Below are positions 34,917 to 45,500 of a stretch of DNA of 64,000 bases, piece after piece (within the stretch, counting starts at the first letter, position 1; each line of letters begins with the position of its first letter). The notes under the pieces are model-generated. The model had not been told where the DNA came from. It did not search any database and saw only the letters and a program-made list of their open reading frames with translations. This DNA comes from Parapedobacter sp964498395 (GTDB lineage Bacteria; Bacteroidota; Bacteroidia; Sphingobacteriales; Sphingobacteriaceae), in contig CAZCHE010000003.1 of NCBI GenBank assembly GCA_964498395.1, positions 310,001 through 374,000 of the forward strand. The letters are read 5' to 3'. A program made the position numbers and the translations under genes.

Positions 34917-37037
34917 CTATTTCAATTCGTCAGGCACCGGCTTCTCCAACAAATATTGATAGTAAAACCGAATCCGCTCCATCCGGTCATGCGCCGTTTT
35001 CTCCCTACCCCATCCGTGCCGGCTACCGGGATAGATCATCAACTCGAAATATTTACCCGCCGTGGTCAGGGCATCCACCAGTTGGATGGTGTTTTGCATG
35101 TGCACGTTGTCGTCCATATCGCCATGCATGATGCGTAACACACCTTTGTAGTGATCTACATAAGGTAACACCGAGCCATTCTTGTATCCTTCTGGATTGT
35201 CCTGCGGAGTATCCATAAAGCGCTCGGTATAATGGGTATCATAAAGCTCCCAGCTCGTCACGGGTGCACCGGCGATGCCATAATCAAAATAATCTGCTCC
35301 TTTGGTCAGCGCTAAGCACGTCATGTACCCGCCGTAACTGTGGCCGGTAATAAGTAACTTATCCTTAGCTACCCAAGGTTTACTTTTGAGCCATTTGGCC
35401 GCCGTGATATAGTCTTCCATCTCCCAATGGCCCAAATTACGGTGCATCAACGCCACCCCTTCCTTGCCGAAGTGCCCCGAGGCCCGGTGATCTACGCTGA
35501 CCTGGATAATGCCTTCATTGGCCCAATGCTGGTTAGCCGTACCTTTCCAAGTATTGCGCACGGTACCCGCATCTGGCCCGCCATAGATACTGAAAATCAC
35601 TGGATACGGTTTGTTTTCTTCAAAATCCGTGGGCCACGTGATGGTCACGGGCAATTGATACCCATCGGGTGTCGGGATGGTAATCAATTCGGTTTTGGCA
35701 TAAATATAATCGTCAAAATCAGCTGCTTTACTGTCAGCCAACTCTTTTACCAGCTTCCCTTTGTTGTCAAGCAAGGCCACTTTCGTAGGGGTACTTACAT
35801 TGGAATACGTGGTAATGAAATGTTTGCCGTCGGGTGATACCGATACCTGGTGGGTATAATCACCGAAAGTCAGCCGCTGCAGGTTTTTACCGCTGTAATC
35901 TACCCGATAGAGGTCGACAGTAGCCGAATGTTCCTTACGTGCAGTGAAGTAAATCACCTTATTTTTCTCATCGACCAGTTGCAAGGCCGAAACCTGCCAT
36001 TTACCTTCCGTAATCGGATTGACCAATGTGCCGTCCAATTCGTATAGGTAATAGTGTGCCCAACCGGTTTTATCACTTTTCAGGATGTAATGCTTATTGT
36101 CTTCCAGGTAGGTAATCCGCTCACTGTGGCTCAGGTCTATCCAAGCGTCCTGCCGCTCGTCGTAGATTTCCTTTTTCCCTCCGGTTTGTGGGTCTACCTC
36201 ATAAAACTTTAGGCTGGTCTGGTCTCGGTTCATCCATTGTACCATCAGGTTACTGCTGTCAAAACTCCAATACGGCTCACCGAAATACTGGTCATCTTTC
36301 TCATTGAAATCAGCCCAAACCACACTCCCACCTTCCACGGGTACAAAGCCCACTTTCACCTCGGGATTGGAATCACCCGCTTTTGGATAACGCGTCTGCT
36401 CCAAATAGCCGTGCTGCCCGGTGGAACCATAGATGGGAAACATGGGCACCTGCGTATCGTCAAAACGCATAAAAGCCAGCGTTTTGCTATCGGGCGACCA
36501 CCAAAAAGCCTTGTAACGCGAAGCGCGCCCCAATATTTCTTCGAAATACACCCATGAGGCCCAGCCGTTATAGATGACGTCTGTGGCATCGCTGGTATAC
36601 CGCGTTTCCCTGCCATCCGAAACACGGATCGTATAAAGGTCATGGTTGCGGGTGAATGCCACATACTGGTTATCCGGTGACAAGGTCGGGTTCTGCTCTT
36701 CCTCGTCTGGCGACTGGGTCAATTGACGGGGGGCACCGGAGCCCTCGCGGATAAAAATGTCATTGTTTTGCACGTATACCATAACGTCACTGCTTGGTGG
36801 CGGCGTGTAAGGCGTCCGCACGCCGCTCTTGATATGCACTTGGTAAGATTTCCCCTCTTGCATATCGTACTCAATATAATGCTGTGCGTCAGCCCACCCC
36901 CGGATTTGATTGATAGTTTTGGTCAACGAAGGTTTCGTACCAAGGGATTGCTCCAAATCCAACCGCTTGGTTTGAGCTACAGTTTGGAAGCCAACCACCA
37001 AGAAAGCGCCTATCGCCAGGTATATTTTTCTATTCAT
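34917..37037 (-). CDS. Dipeptidyl peptidase IV family serine peptidase (S9B)
   Basis: This exported peptidase of about 706 residues should remove N-terminal X-Pro/X-Ala dipeptides. It has a signal peptide (MNRKIYLAIGAFLVVGFQTVAQ), a beta-propeller DPPIV_N domain (about 95-440) with YEEILGRASRY-like glutamates (here VYFEEILGRASRYKA), and a C-terminal alpha/beta hydrolase. The nucleophile lies in GHSYGGYM, the Asp in MHGDMDDNVHMQN and the His in SRHGWGR. Two adjacent ATGs (37040, 37037) are possible starts; an upstream TTG is unlikely. Confidence 0.93.
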   Translation of the reverse strand: MNRKIYLAIGAFLVVGFQTVAQTKRLDLEQSLGTKPSLTKTINQIRGWADAQHYIEYDMQEGKSYQVHIKSGVRTPYTPPPSSDVMVYVQNNDIFIREGSGAPRQLTQSPDEEEQNPTLSPDNQYVAFTRNHDLYTIRVSDGRETRYTSDATDVIYNGWASWVYFEEILGRASRYKAFWWSPDSKTLAFMRFDDTQVPMFPIYGSTGQHGYLEQTRYPKAGDSNPEVKVGFVPVEGGSVVWADFNEKDDQYFGEPYWSFDSSNLMVQWMNRDQTSLKFYEVDPQTGGKKEIYDERQDAWIDLSHSERITYLEDNKHYILKSDKTGWAHYYLYELDGTLVNPITEGKWQVSALQLVDEKNKVIYFTARKEHSATVDLYRVDYSGKNLQRLTFGDYTHQVSVSPDGKHFITTYSNVSTPTKVALLDNKGKLVKELADSKAADFDDYIYAKTELITIPTPDGYQLPVTITWPTDFEENKPYPVIFSIYGGPDAGTVRNTWKGTANQHWANEGIIQVSVDHRASGHFGKEGVALMHRNLGHWEMEDYITAAKWLKSKPWVAKDKLLITGHSYGGYMTCLALTKGADYFDYGIAGAPVTSWELYDTHYTERFMDTPQDNPEGYKNGSVLPYVDHYKGVLRIMHGDMDDNVHMQNTIQLVDALTTAGKYFELMIYPGSRHGWGREKTAHDRMERIRFYYQYLLEKPVPDELK

Positions 37038-37135
37038 CATATCAATGGAAAGTTGTTTCAAGCTAAATTCAATGCCGCTAAGGTAAAAAATTTATTGTTC
37101 TTTGCCACTGCCCTGTTTGCTTACCTCTCCAATTT

Positions 37136-37160
37136 ACGTATATTTGTATAAACAATACGT
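37136..37160 (+). promoter_or_regulatory. Promoter and operator-like inverted repeat of the toxin-antitoxin pair
   Basis: TATATTTG (37139-37146) matches the -7 consensus. ACGTAT (37136-37141) and ATACGT (37155-37160) flank it as an inverted pair, four bases before the antitoxin ATG. This is where a ribbon-helix-helix antitoxin would autoregulate. Confidence 0.5.
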
Positions 37161-37163
37161 ATT

Positions 37164-37409
37164 ATGGCCACGAAACTGACTTTATCGGTTGAAGAAAGCG
37201 TTATCAAACGAGCTAAATCCTACGCCAAAAATACGGGGAGAAGTCTATCCGAACTGATTGAAAGTTATCTTCAATCACTTACATCCGACCAATCGGACAG
37301 CAAGCAATTGTCACCGAAATTGAAAAAAATAGCGGGGGCGGTGAAACTCCCCCCTGATTTTGATGAAAAACAAGCCTTGCGTGAGTACCTTGAAAGCAAG
37401 CACTTATGA
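37164..37409 (+). CDS. DUF6364-type ribbon-helix-helix antitoxin
   Basis: This is an 81-residue protein. The N-terminal strand TKLTLSVEESVIKRAKSYAKNTGRSLSELIESYL is a ribbon-helix-helix pattern of the DUF6364 antitoxin family. The C-terminal part (KIAGAVKLPPDFDEKQALREYLESKHL) would wrap the toxin. Its stop overlaps the toxin start by 4 bp (ATGA), the usual coupling. It likely represses its own promoter through the repeat at 37136-37160. Confidence 0.88.
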   Translation: MATKLTLSVEESVIKRAKSYAKNTGRSLSELIESYLQSLTSDQSDSKQLSPKLKKIAGAVKLPPDFDEKQALREYLESKHL

Positions 37410-37819
37410 AAACGGTATTCGTTGATACCAACATTATCATCGATTTGCTTGCCGACCGACCGCCATTCAGCAAATATGCCATCGAGATCTTTAGCTTGGC
37501 AGAAACGCATCAAGTTAAATTATTCGCCTCATCGCACTCCCTTGCGACCACCCATTACATACTAAAGAAATTCATAGACGAAAAGAAACTGAGAGAAATC
37601 CTCCATGATTTGCTCGATTACGTCACTATCGTACCCGTCGATTTCCATATCATCAGGAAAAGCTTGCTTTCAAAACATAAAGATTTTGAAGACGCCATCC
37701 AAATCGTGGCAGCGATTTCCGTCACCGAACTGGACTACATCGTCACCAGAAACATCAAAGATTTCAGAGATGCGCCCATAACCGTCTTACCCCCCGATGA
37801 ATTGATGCGCAGCCTTTAA
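37406..37819 (+). CDS. PIN-domain toxin (VapC-like ribonuclease)
   Basis: This 137-residue PIN domain should be an Mg-dependent ribonuclease neutralised by the upstream antitoxin. Acidic residues are in place: VFVDTNIIIDLL (Asp 7), the DFEDAIQ motif (about 92-98), and TRNIKDF (about 111-117), followed by a typical end ITVLPPDEL. The pair sits between the DPP IV gene and leuS with no mobility genes nearby. RNA target unknown. Confidence 0.92.
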   Translation: MKTVFVDTNIIIDLLADRPPFSKYAIEIFSLAETHQVKLFASSHSLATTHYILKKFIDEKKLREILHDLLDYVTIVPVDFHIIRKSLLSKHKDFEDAIQIVAAISVTELDYIVTRNIKDFRDAPITVLPPDELMRSL

Positions 37820-37821
37820 CC

Positions 37822-40611
37822 CTACACCACAATATTCACGATCCGGCCTTTCACCACGATGACTTTTCGCACGGGCTTGCCTTCGAGGTAACGTTGCACG
37901 TCTTCATTGCCGAGTACCGCCTGCTCGATTTCGGCCGATTCGAGGCTGAGCGGCAAGGACAGGTTCATCCGCATCTTCCCGTTCACGGAAATGGGGTAGG
38001 CAAATTCGCTTTCCACCAAATACTCGGGGTTAAAGGCCGGATAAGCCGCATAAGACAACGTGCCCGGTTCATTGCCTAACAATGCCCATAGCTCCTCCGT
38101 AATGTGCGGTGCGTAGGGTTGCAATACGATGCACAGGTCGTGCAAGATCGCTCGCTTGTTGCACTTCAAGTCTGTTAACTCGTTCACGCAGATCATAAAT
38201 GCCGATACCGAAGTGTTAAATGAAAACCGCTCGATATCTTCTTCTACTTTCTTAATGATCTTGTGCAACGCTTTCCATTCAGCTTTGCTGGGCGCTTCAT
38301 CGCTCACCGCGAAATTGCCCGCCTGATCATGAAACAGCTTCCAGAATTTCCGCAAGAATTTATAAACACCCTCTATGCCATTGGTATTCCAGGGTTTGCT
38401 CTGTTCCAATGGGCCGAGAAACATCTCATACATCCGCAGCGTATCCGCACCATACTGCTCGATGATGTCATCGGGATTTACCACGTTATACTTGGATTTG
38501 GACATTTTTTCCACTTCGTGGCCGCAGACATACTTCCCATTTTCAAGGATAAACTCAGCATCCGCAAAATCAGGGCGGAATTGACGGAACTTGTCGATAT
38601 CGAGCACATCGTTATGCACGATGTTGACGTCTACATGCAAAGCAGTGGTTCGGTATTGTTCTTTTAGTCCGTGTGAAACAAACATATTCGTACCCCTGCC
38701 ATCAGCATCTAGCGTACGATACACAAAATTGCTCCGCCCTTGGATCATCCCTTGGTTAATGAGCTTTTTGAAAGGTTCCTCTTCGGGCACATACCCCATA
38801 TCTTTGAGGAACTTGTTCCAAAAACGGCTGTACAGGAGATGGCCGGTTGCGTGCTCGGATCCACCGATATACAAATCCACGTCCTTCCAATAGTTCACGG
38901 CTTCTTTCGATACAAACTCATTGGAGTTTTGGGCATCCATGTACCGATACCAATACCAGCTGGATCCCGCCCAACCCGGCATGGTGCTCATTTCATATTC
39001 AAACTCACCACGGTATTTCCAGTCGGTGGCCCGTCCCAATGGTGGCTCACCCGTTTCCGTGGGCAGGTATTTATCTACTTCGGGCAATAACAAGGGAAGC
39101 TCCCCTTCTTCAATCAACCAAGGCAATCCATCTTTGAAATAAACCGGAACCGGCTCACCCCAATACCGTTGGCGACCGAAAATAGCATCACGCATCCGGT
39201 AATTTATGGTAGCTTTACCTGCTCCGATAGCCTCCAGTTTGTCTACTAACACCGCCACGGCTTCTTGGTAAGTCAATCCATTGATGATATCCGAGTTGAT
39301 ATATCGCCCCTCTTTGGTCGGATCGGCTTGTCCATCCAGTTGCTGGGCATCGGAGATGGGGATAATCGGCAACCCGAAATGGGTGGAGAACAAATAATCC
39401 CGCTGGTCACCCGATGGTACGGCCATCACTGCCCCGGTACCGTAACCGGCAAGCACATAGTCGGCTATCCAGATCGGGATTTCCTCACCGGTGAGCGGAT
39501 GTGTGGCATGGGAACCCGTAAACGCCCCTGAAACCGTCTTGACATCAGCCATCCGGTCGAGTTCAGACTTTTTCTTGGTTTGGGTGATATAGGCCGCTAC
39601 TGCGGCCTGCTGCGCAGGAGTCGTTAGCACATCCACCAATTCATGTTCAGGTGCGAGCACCAATGCATTTACCCCATAGATCGTATCCACCCGGGTGGTA
39701 AATACTTCGATATAACCGCCATTTCCCAGGGCCGGTACACCAAACTTCACACTCGCCCCGATACTTTTGCCAATCCAATTGCGCTGCATTTCTACCAAAG
39801 GCTCCGGCCAATCGATGGTATCCAGTCCTTTGAGTAGGCGTTCGGCATACGCGGTGATGCGCATACTCCACTGCATCATCTTCTTTTGCTCTACGGGATA
39901 GCCGCCACGTTCGGAAACCCCGTTGATCACCTCATCGTTAGCCAATACAGTACCGAGAGCCGCACACCAATTCACGGTGCTTTCGCGTAGGTACGCCAAC
40001 CGATATTTAAGCAATTCTCGTTGCTGTTGTTCATCACTAAAACTTGCCCATTCAGCGGCCGTGAATACCCGTACATCCTCATCCGATACCGCCTGCAACT
40101 GTTGGCTGCCATGGGTTTCAAAATGGGCAATCAGCGTGGCAATAGGCTCCGCTTTGTCAGCGGCTTTGTTATACCAAGCCTCAAAGAGCCGCAGGAATAT
40201 CCATTGTGTCCACTTGTAAAAAGACGGGTCACTGGTACGCACCTCCCGGCTCCAATCAAACGAAAACCCGATATTATCCAGTTGCTCGCGGTAACGCTTG
40301 ATGTTCGCCTCGGTAGTGATGGCGGGGTGCTGCCCTGTTTGAATAGCATATTGTTCGGCCGGTAAGCCAAACGAATCATACCCCATCGGATGCAGCACAT
40401 TAAATCCCTTCAACCGCTTATAGCGGGCAAAGATATCTGAGGCAATGTAACCCAAAGGATGGCCGACATGCAGACCTGCTCCCGATGGGTAGGGAAACAT
40501 ATCCAACACGTAATATTTGGGCTTGCCGGATGTATTTTCCACACGGAACGTATGGTTGTCCGCCCAAAACTGCTGCCACCTTTTCTCGATCGCCTGATGA
40601 TGATACTCCAT
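37822..40611 (-). CDS. leuS: Leucine-tRNA ligase
   Basis: This 929-residue class I synthetase has its HIGH-type site in PYPSGAGLHVGHPLGY (about 41-56). An editing (CP1) domain is present (about 245-440, with TTRVDTIYG). KMSKSKYN lies near 704, followed by the anticodon-binding domain and the short C-terminal domain ending KVIVVKGRIVNIVV. It ends 2 bp from the convergent PIN toxin stop. Confidence 0.97.
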   Translation of the reverse strand: MEYHHQAIEKRWQQFWADNHTFRVENTSGKPKYYVLDMFPYPSGAGLHVGHPLGYIASDIFARYKRLKGFNVLHPMGYDSFGLPAEQYAIQTGQHPAITTEANIKRYREQLDNIGFSFDWSREVRTSDPSFYKWTQWIFLRLFEAWYNKAADKAEPIATLIAHFETHGSQQLQAVSDEDVRVFTAAEWASFSDEQQQRELLKYRLAYLRESTVNWCAALGTVLANDEVINGVSERGGYPVEQKKMMQWSMRITAYAERLLKGLDTIDWPEPLVEMQRNWIGKSIGASVKFGVPALGNGGYIEVFTTRVDTIYGVNALVLAPEHELVDVLTTPAQQAAVAAYITQTKKKSELDRMADVKTVSGAFTGSHATHPLTGEEIPIWIADYVLAGYGTGAVMAVPSGDQRDYLFSTHFGLPIIPISDAQQLDGQADPTKEGRYINSDIINGLTYQEAVAVLVDKLEAIGAGKATINYRMRDAIFGRQRYWGEPVPVYFKDGLPWLIEEGELPLLLPEVDKYLPTETGEPPLGRATDWKYRGEFEYEMSTMPGWAGSSWYWYRYMDAQNSNEFVSKEAVNYWKDVDLYIGGSEHATGHLLYSRFWNKFLKDMGYVPEEEPFKKLINQGMIQGRSNFVYRTLDADGRGTNMFVSHGLKEQYRTTALHVDVNIVHNDVLDIDKFRQFRPDFADAEFILENGKYVCGHEVEKMSKSKYNVVNPDDIIEQYGADTLRMYEMFLGPLEQSKPWNTNGIEGVYKFLRKFWKLFHDQAGNFAVSDEAPSKAEWKALHKIIKKVEEDIERFSFNTSVSAFMICVNELTDLKCNKRAILHDLCIVLQPYAPHITEELWALLGNEPGTLSYAAYPAFNPEYLVESEFAYPISVNGKMRMNLSLPLSLESAEIEQAVLGNEDVQRYLEGKPVRKVIVVKGRIVNIVV

Positions 40612-40770
40612 GATGATATAAACAAAACTGAATAAGAACGGCGAAAATACGATTTTTAGCTTGAAGCCTGAAAAAATGTCAAAATCATCCCCGCATTGTT
40701 AGCTTCACAAAAAAACACCTATTAACGTAACAAAAAAGTGATTATAAACCCGAATCATTGCAACTTTCTC

Positions 40771-40778
40771 TATATTTG
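40771..40778 (+). promoter_or_regulatory. Promoter -7 element of the gene at 40786 (TATATTTG)
   Basis: Exact TAnnTTTG, 7 bp before ATG 40786; suggests a leaderless or very short leader message and supports that start. Confidence 0.5.
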
Positions 40779-40785
40779 CAGTGAT

Positions 40786-41154
40786 ATGTTGACGAGATTG
40801 CTAAATATACTAGCTTTTGTTGCGTACATCAACCTCCTTTTCCATCAGGATGGGCACCGGCATGGCAACACCAATGACTACGTGGTAGACGGTACGCCAC
40901 TCATTGAGGTGATCCTGGAAGACGTCCTGAACGTTCCTTCAAAAGGCGAAGAGGAAGAAGCAGATATCCAATTCGAAGACTACCGCCCCACTTCACTGAA
41001 GTGGGTGTTTTCGCCATTGCCGCCGAAATCATTCTCGGTCAGCTTTCCACCCCTTCCTAACTTGCTCGATAGTTCAGGGATTTCAGTTTTCGGAACCAAA
41101 ATCAGTTGCTTGCCCGGCTACTATGCATACCTATTCCGGTTGAATCCTTTTTGA
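40786..41154 (+). CDS. Small hypothetical protein upstream of the efflux genes
   Basis: This 122-residue protein has an N-terminal hydrophobic segment (about 4-19), then a His-rich stretch (HQDGHRHGNTND), an acidic middle (EDVLNVPSKGEEEEADIQ), and a Pro/Ser/Phe-rich C-terminal half. It is probably anchored in or exported across the inner membrane. No family is recognised. The His cluster hints at metal binding, which is speculative. It precedes the efflux genes by about 250 bp that contain no clear gene or terminator. Confidence 0.55.
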   Translation: MLTRLLNILAFVAYINLLFHQDGHRHGNTNDYVVDGTPLIEVILEDVLNVPSKGEEEEADIQFEDYRPTSLKWVFSPLPPKSFSVSFPPLPNLLDSSGISVFGTKISCLPGYYAYLFRLNPF

Positions 41155-41405
41155 TCCCTTCCGTTAAGCCCCGTGATTAATTATCGGTAATTCCGTGTTT
41201 GCTTATCATGAAGGGGCAATGGTTCACCATGCGTTAACCATGCAATCATCCATTATTTCATTTGGGGGAGTATGCTACAGGTTTTGCACCGTAGCCACAT
41301 CGCTTTTTTATCCATGCCATCGATATGTCGTGTCGATATCCATCTGTTAAAAATCGAGAGAACAGGCGCATTTGACCCAACTAACGGTGGTCGTATTTGA
41401 TCAAT

Positions 41406-42545
41406 ATGTCAACTAACATGAATTCAAAAAACATCAACATCACACGTAATACCTGCTCCCTGCTTTTTTTCGCGGCATGGCTGGCTGGGTGTACCGTCCA
41501 GAGTTCGGACAGTGCCAATGAACTTGCATTAAAAAAAGTGCCGGTCATGGAAGTCGTATCGCTAGACACCACGATATACAACGTTTATGTAGCGGATATC
41601 CAAGCGATAAAAAACGTGGAAGTTCGATCCCGCCTACAAGGGTTTCTCGAAAAAATATACGTTGATGAAGGCGACGAAGTCAGGCAGGGCCAGCCCCTAT
41701 TCAAAATCAACGAAGATGAATACCGTTCGGAAGTAGTCCGTGCGGAGGCCGTACTGAACAACGCGATTGCCGACGCGGAAACGGTATCCTTGGAAGTCGA
41801 ACGAACCAAATTGTTGGTCGACAAAAACATCATCTCCAAAACCGACCTAGATGTCGCGCAAGCGCAGTTCAATGCTGCTAAATCCCGCGTGGAAGAGGCT
41901 CAATCGCTTCTCCAGCACGCCAAGACACGATTGTCATATACCACCATCCGCTCCCCATTTAATGGCCGCATCGACCGAATACCCTTAAAGGAAGGGAGCC
42001 TACTGAATGAAGGTTCATTCCTCACCTCGGTATCGGATTTGAAAGAAGTATATGCTTATTTCGATATTTCCGAGCAAGAATACCTCAATATCCTAAGTGA
42101 CCAGCAAAAGAGCAGCATGGATTTCAGTACCGCAGTAAAGCTGACGCTGGCTAACGGCGATGACTATCCGTACACGGGCTCCGCGGAATTTGCCGAAAAC
42201 GAATTTGAGGCCAGTACCGGAACCATCTCGCTGCGCGCCCGATTCCCGAATCCCAGTGGTTTGCTCAAACATGGCGCCTCTGGCAAAATCGCTATCCCGC
42301 TCCAAACTGGCGAAAACCTAGTTGTGCATCAAAAATCTGTCTTTGAGATACAAGATCGCACCTATGTCTATCTCGTTTCAAATAACAATACGGTGGCGAT
42401 GACGCCTTTTCAGGCTGGCCAACGCATAGGACACTATTATCTCGTGGAAAGCGGGTTAAAAGCACAAGACAAAATCGTGTACGAAGGTGTACAAAGCCTC
42501 CGTGACGGAATGGAAATAACCCCTGAATTGACCGTTTTGCCTTAA
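41406..42545 (+). CDS. RND efflux periplasmic adaptor (membrane fusion protein), lipoprotein
   Basis: This 379-residue adaptor of the AcrA/MexA type starts at ATG 41406 (ATG 41418 is also possible). The lipoprotein signal ends AWLAGC (Cys about 26). The barrel-sandwich part (VRSRLQGFLEKIYVDEGDEV-QGQPLFKI) is followed by a helical hairpin (about 95-155), RLSYTTIRSPFNGRID and beta-barrel and membrane-proximal domains. It should link the inner-membrane pump to the outer-membrane channel. Its stop is 22 bp before the pump fusion gene, so they form one operon. Confidence 0.93.
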   Translation: MSTNMNSKNINITRNTCSLLFFAAWLAGCTVQSSDSANELALKKVPVMEVVSLDTTIYNVYVADIQAIKNVEVRSRLQGFLEKIYVDEGDEVRQGQPLFKINEDEYRSEVVRAEAVLNNAIADAETVSLEVERTKLLVDKNIISKTDLDVAQAQFNAAKSRVEEAQSLLQHAKTRLSYTTIRSPFNGRIDRIPLKEGSLLNEGSFLTSVSDLKEVYAYFDISEQEYLNILSDQQKSSMDFSTAVKLTLANGDDYPYTGSAEFAENEFEASTGTISLRARFPNPSGLLKHGASGKIAIPLQTGENLVVHQKSVFEIQDRTYVYLVSNNNTVAMTPFQAGQRIGHYYLVESGLKAQDKIVYEGVQSLRDGMEITPELTVLP

Positions 42546-42567
42546 CATACACCATAGCTCTTTTATT

Positions 42568-45500
42568 ATGCTCGAAACATTCATTAGGAGACCGGTATTG
42601 TCATTGGTCATCTCATTGATGATCACTTTATTGGGTTTACTCTCCTTATTTACGTTGCCCATAACGCAATTCCCAGATATCGTACCGCCATCAGTGATGG
42701 TCACGGCCAATTACACCGGTGCAAATGCTGAAGTATGTACCGATGCCGTGGCTATTCCGCTCGAACGGGCCATCAATGGCGTTGCCGGGATGACTTATAT
42801 GACTTCCGTATCAACGAATAACGGTACCACGCTTATCCAGGTATTCTTTAAGGTCGGTACCGACCCCGATATCGCGGCGGTCAACGTTCAAAACCGCGTA
42901 TCCACCGTGCTCGATGAGCTGCCCGAGGAAGTCATCAAAGCTGGTGTCATCACCGAAAAAGAGGTCAACAGCATGCTGATGTACCTCAACATCTTTAGTG
43001 ATGACCCCACCGCCGACGAACGGTTCATCTATAATTTCACCGACATCAACATCTTAAAAGAACTGAAACGCATCGAAGGTGTCGGTTTTGCCGAGATCAT
43101 GGGTCTGCGCGATTATGCGATGCGGATATGGCTGAGACCCGACAGGCTGGCCTCATACCAAATTTCGAGTGAAGAGGTGATCGCAGCGATACGTGCCCAA
43201 AACGTAGAGGCCGCACCCGGACAGACCGGGATCGGTTCTGACCAACGGGTCAATATGCAACAATACGTCCTTCGTTACCCAGGGAAATTCTCTGATCCCG
43301 ATCAGTACCGGAATATCCCCATAAGAGCCAATGCAGATGGCTCCATTCTGCGGGTAAAAGACGTTGCAGACGTGGAATTCGGCTCGCTCGACTACGAGAT
43401 GGAATCTCGCACCGACGGACGGCCATCGGCATCTATCATGATGAAACAATTACCCGGTTCGAATGCCCAACAGGTCATCGAACTGGTCAAAGAACGCATG
43501 CAGGAACTGCAGGAAACTTCCTTTCCGCCGGGCATGCGCTATACGGTAAGTTACGACGTCTCTCGTTTCCTCGATGCATCCATTAACGAGGTGATACGCA
43601 CATTGGTTGAAGCATTCCTCCTCGTCTTCCTGGTGGTTTTCATCTTTTTGCAGGATTTCCGTTCCACCCTTATCCCCGCGTTGGCAGTTCCCGTCTGCCT
43701 CATCGGGGCGTTGTTCTTCATGCAACTGCTCGGGTTCTCGATCAATTTGCTGACACTATTTGCATTGGTTTTAGCCATCGGTATTGTGGTGGATAACGCC
43801 ATTGTGGTGGTAGAGGCGGTGTATGTCAAGATGGAGGAAGAGCATTTGCCTCCGATGGAAGCCACATTGGCCGCCATGAAAGAGATCGGTGGAGCCGTGG
43901 TAGCCATCACCCTGGTGATGTCGGCTGTTTTCGTGCCGGTAGCGTTTCTCTCCGGACCTGTAGGCATCTTCTACCGGCAGTTTTCGTTGACATTGGCATC
44001 GTCCATTATCATATCGGGCATCAACGCACTGACCCTGACACCCGCACTTTGCGCATTGATTCTTCGATCACCCCATGACAAACCCCAGCCCAAGGGTTGG
44101 CTGGCGACATTTTTCAGGCACTTTAACGGTTGGTACAATCGGGTGGCATCTCGATATGCAGGGTTGGTCGGGAAGATAGCGGGCCGACGCATCATTACCG
44201 TCGGGTTACTTGTCGGATTCTTCCTCGCCACCTGGGGTGTGAGCAGTATCTTACCATCGGGATTCATCCCCACCGAAGACCAAGGAATGATCTATGTCAA
44301 CGTGGCCACACCACCAGGGGCAACGGTAGACCGTACGGTAGCGGTGCTTAACCAAATCGACTCGATCAGCCGACAGCATGAAGCCGTGGAAACGGTCTCC
44401 ACACTAGGCGGATATAGCTTGGTCACGGAAGTATCGGGGGCTTCTTACGGTATGGCCATGATCAACCTGAAAGCATGGGAAGACCGGAAAGAGTCTGTGG
44501 ATGACATGATGCGTTGGCTGGAGCAAGCCACCGACCATATCATGGATGCCGATATCGAATACTTCCCCCCTCCCACCGTGCCGGGCTTCGGCAATTCCAG
44601 TGGATTTGAACTCCGCCTGCTTGACCGTACCGGTAACGATGACCTGACACAGACCGCTGATGTACTGGACGATTTCATCGGCGCATTGCAGCAAGCGCCC
44701 GAGGTGGGGAGCGCGTTCTCTACCTTCGACCCACGTTTCCCACAATACTTAGTCGAAGTAGACTATGACATGGCCGCCAAACGCGGGATTAGCGTGGAGA
44801 ATGCCATGGCTACCCTACAGACCTTAATGGGCAGTTTCTATGCTTCCAATTTCATCCGATTCGGGCAAATGTACAAGGTCATGGTGCAGGCAAGCCCCGA
44901 ATACCGGGAGAAACCCGAAGACGTCTTAAACCTGTTCGTCAAGAACAATACGGGCGAAATGGTTCCCTTCTCCGCATTCATTACCATGGAACGCATCTAT
45001 GGGCCCGAACAGATGACCCGATATAATATGTTCAGTGCGGCACTCATCACTGGCGACGCATCCCTCGGTTACAGCAGTGGACAAGTGATCGATGCCATCG
45101 AACGCATCGCAGGCAGCACACTGCCGCAGGGTTATGCCATCGAATGGTCTGGCATGACCCGCGAGCAGATCCTGTCGGGCAACCAAGCCATTTATGTCTT
45201 TGCCCTTTGCTTGCTGTTTGTATACCTCATATTGGCCGCACAATACGAGAGTTTCCTATTGCCATTACCCGTCATCCTTTCGTTACCGGCAGGTGTATTC
45301 GGAGCGTTCTTGTTCCTCAAGTTGCTTGGCCTGGAGAATAACATCTATGCGCAAGTAGCGTTGGTCATGCTCATTGGGTTGCTCGGCAAAAACGCCATCC
45401 TCATCGTAGAATACGCCATCCTCAAGTACAAGCAAGGCAGTAGCCACTTGGAAGCAGCAGTGGAAGGCGCTGTGGCCCGTTTACGCCCCATCCTGATGAC

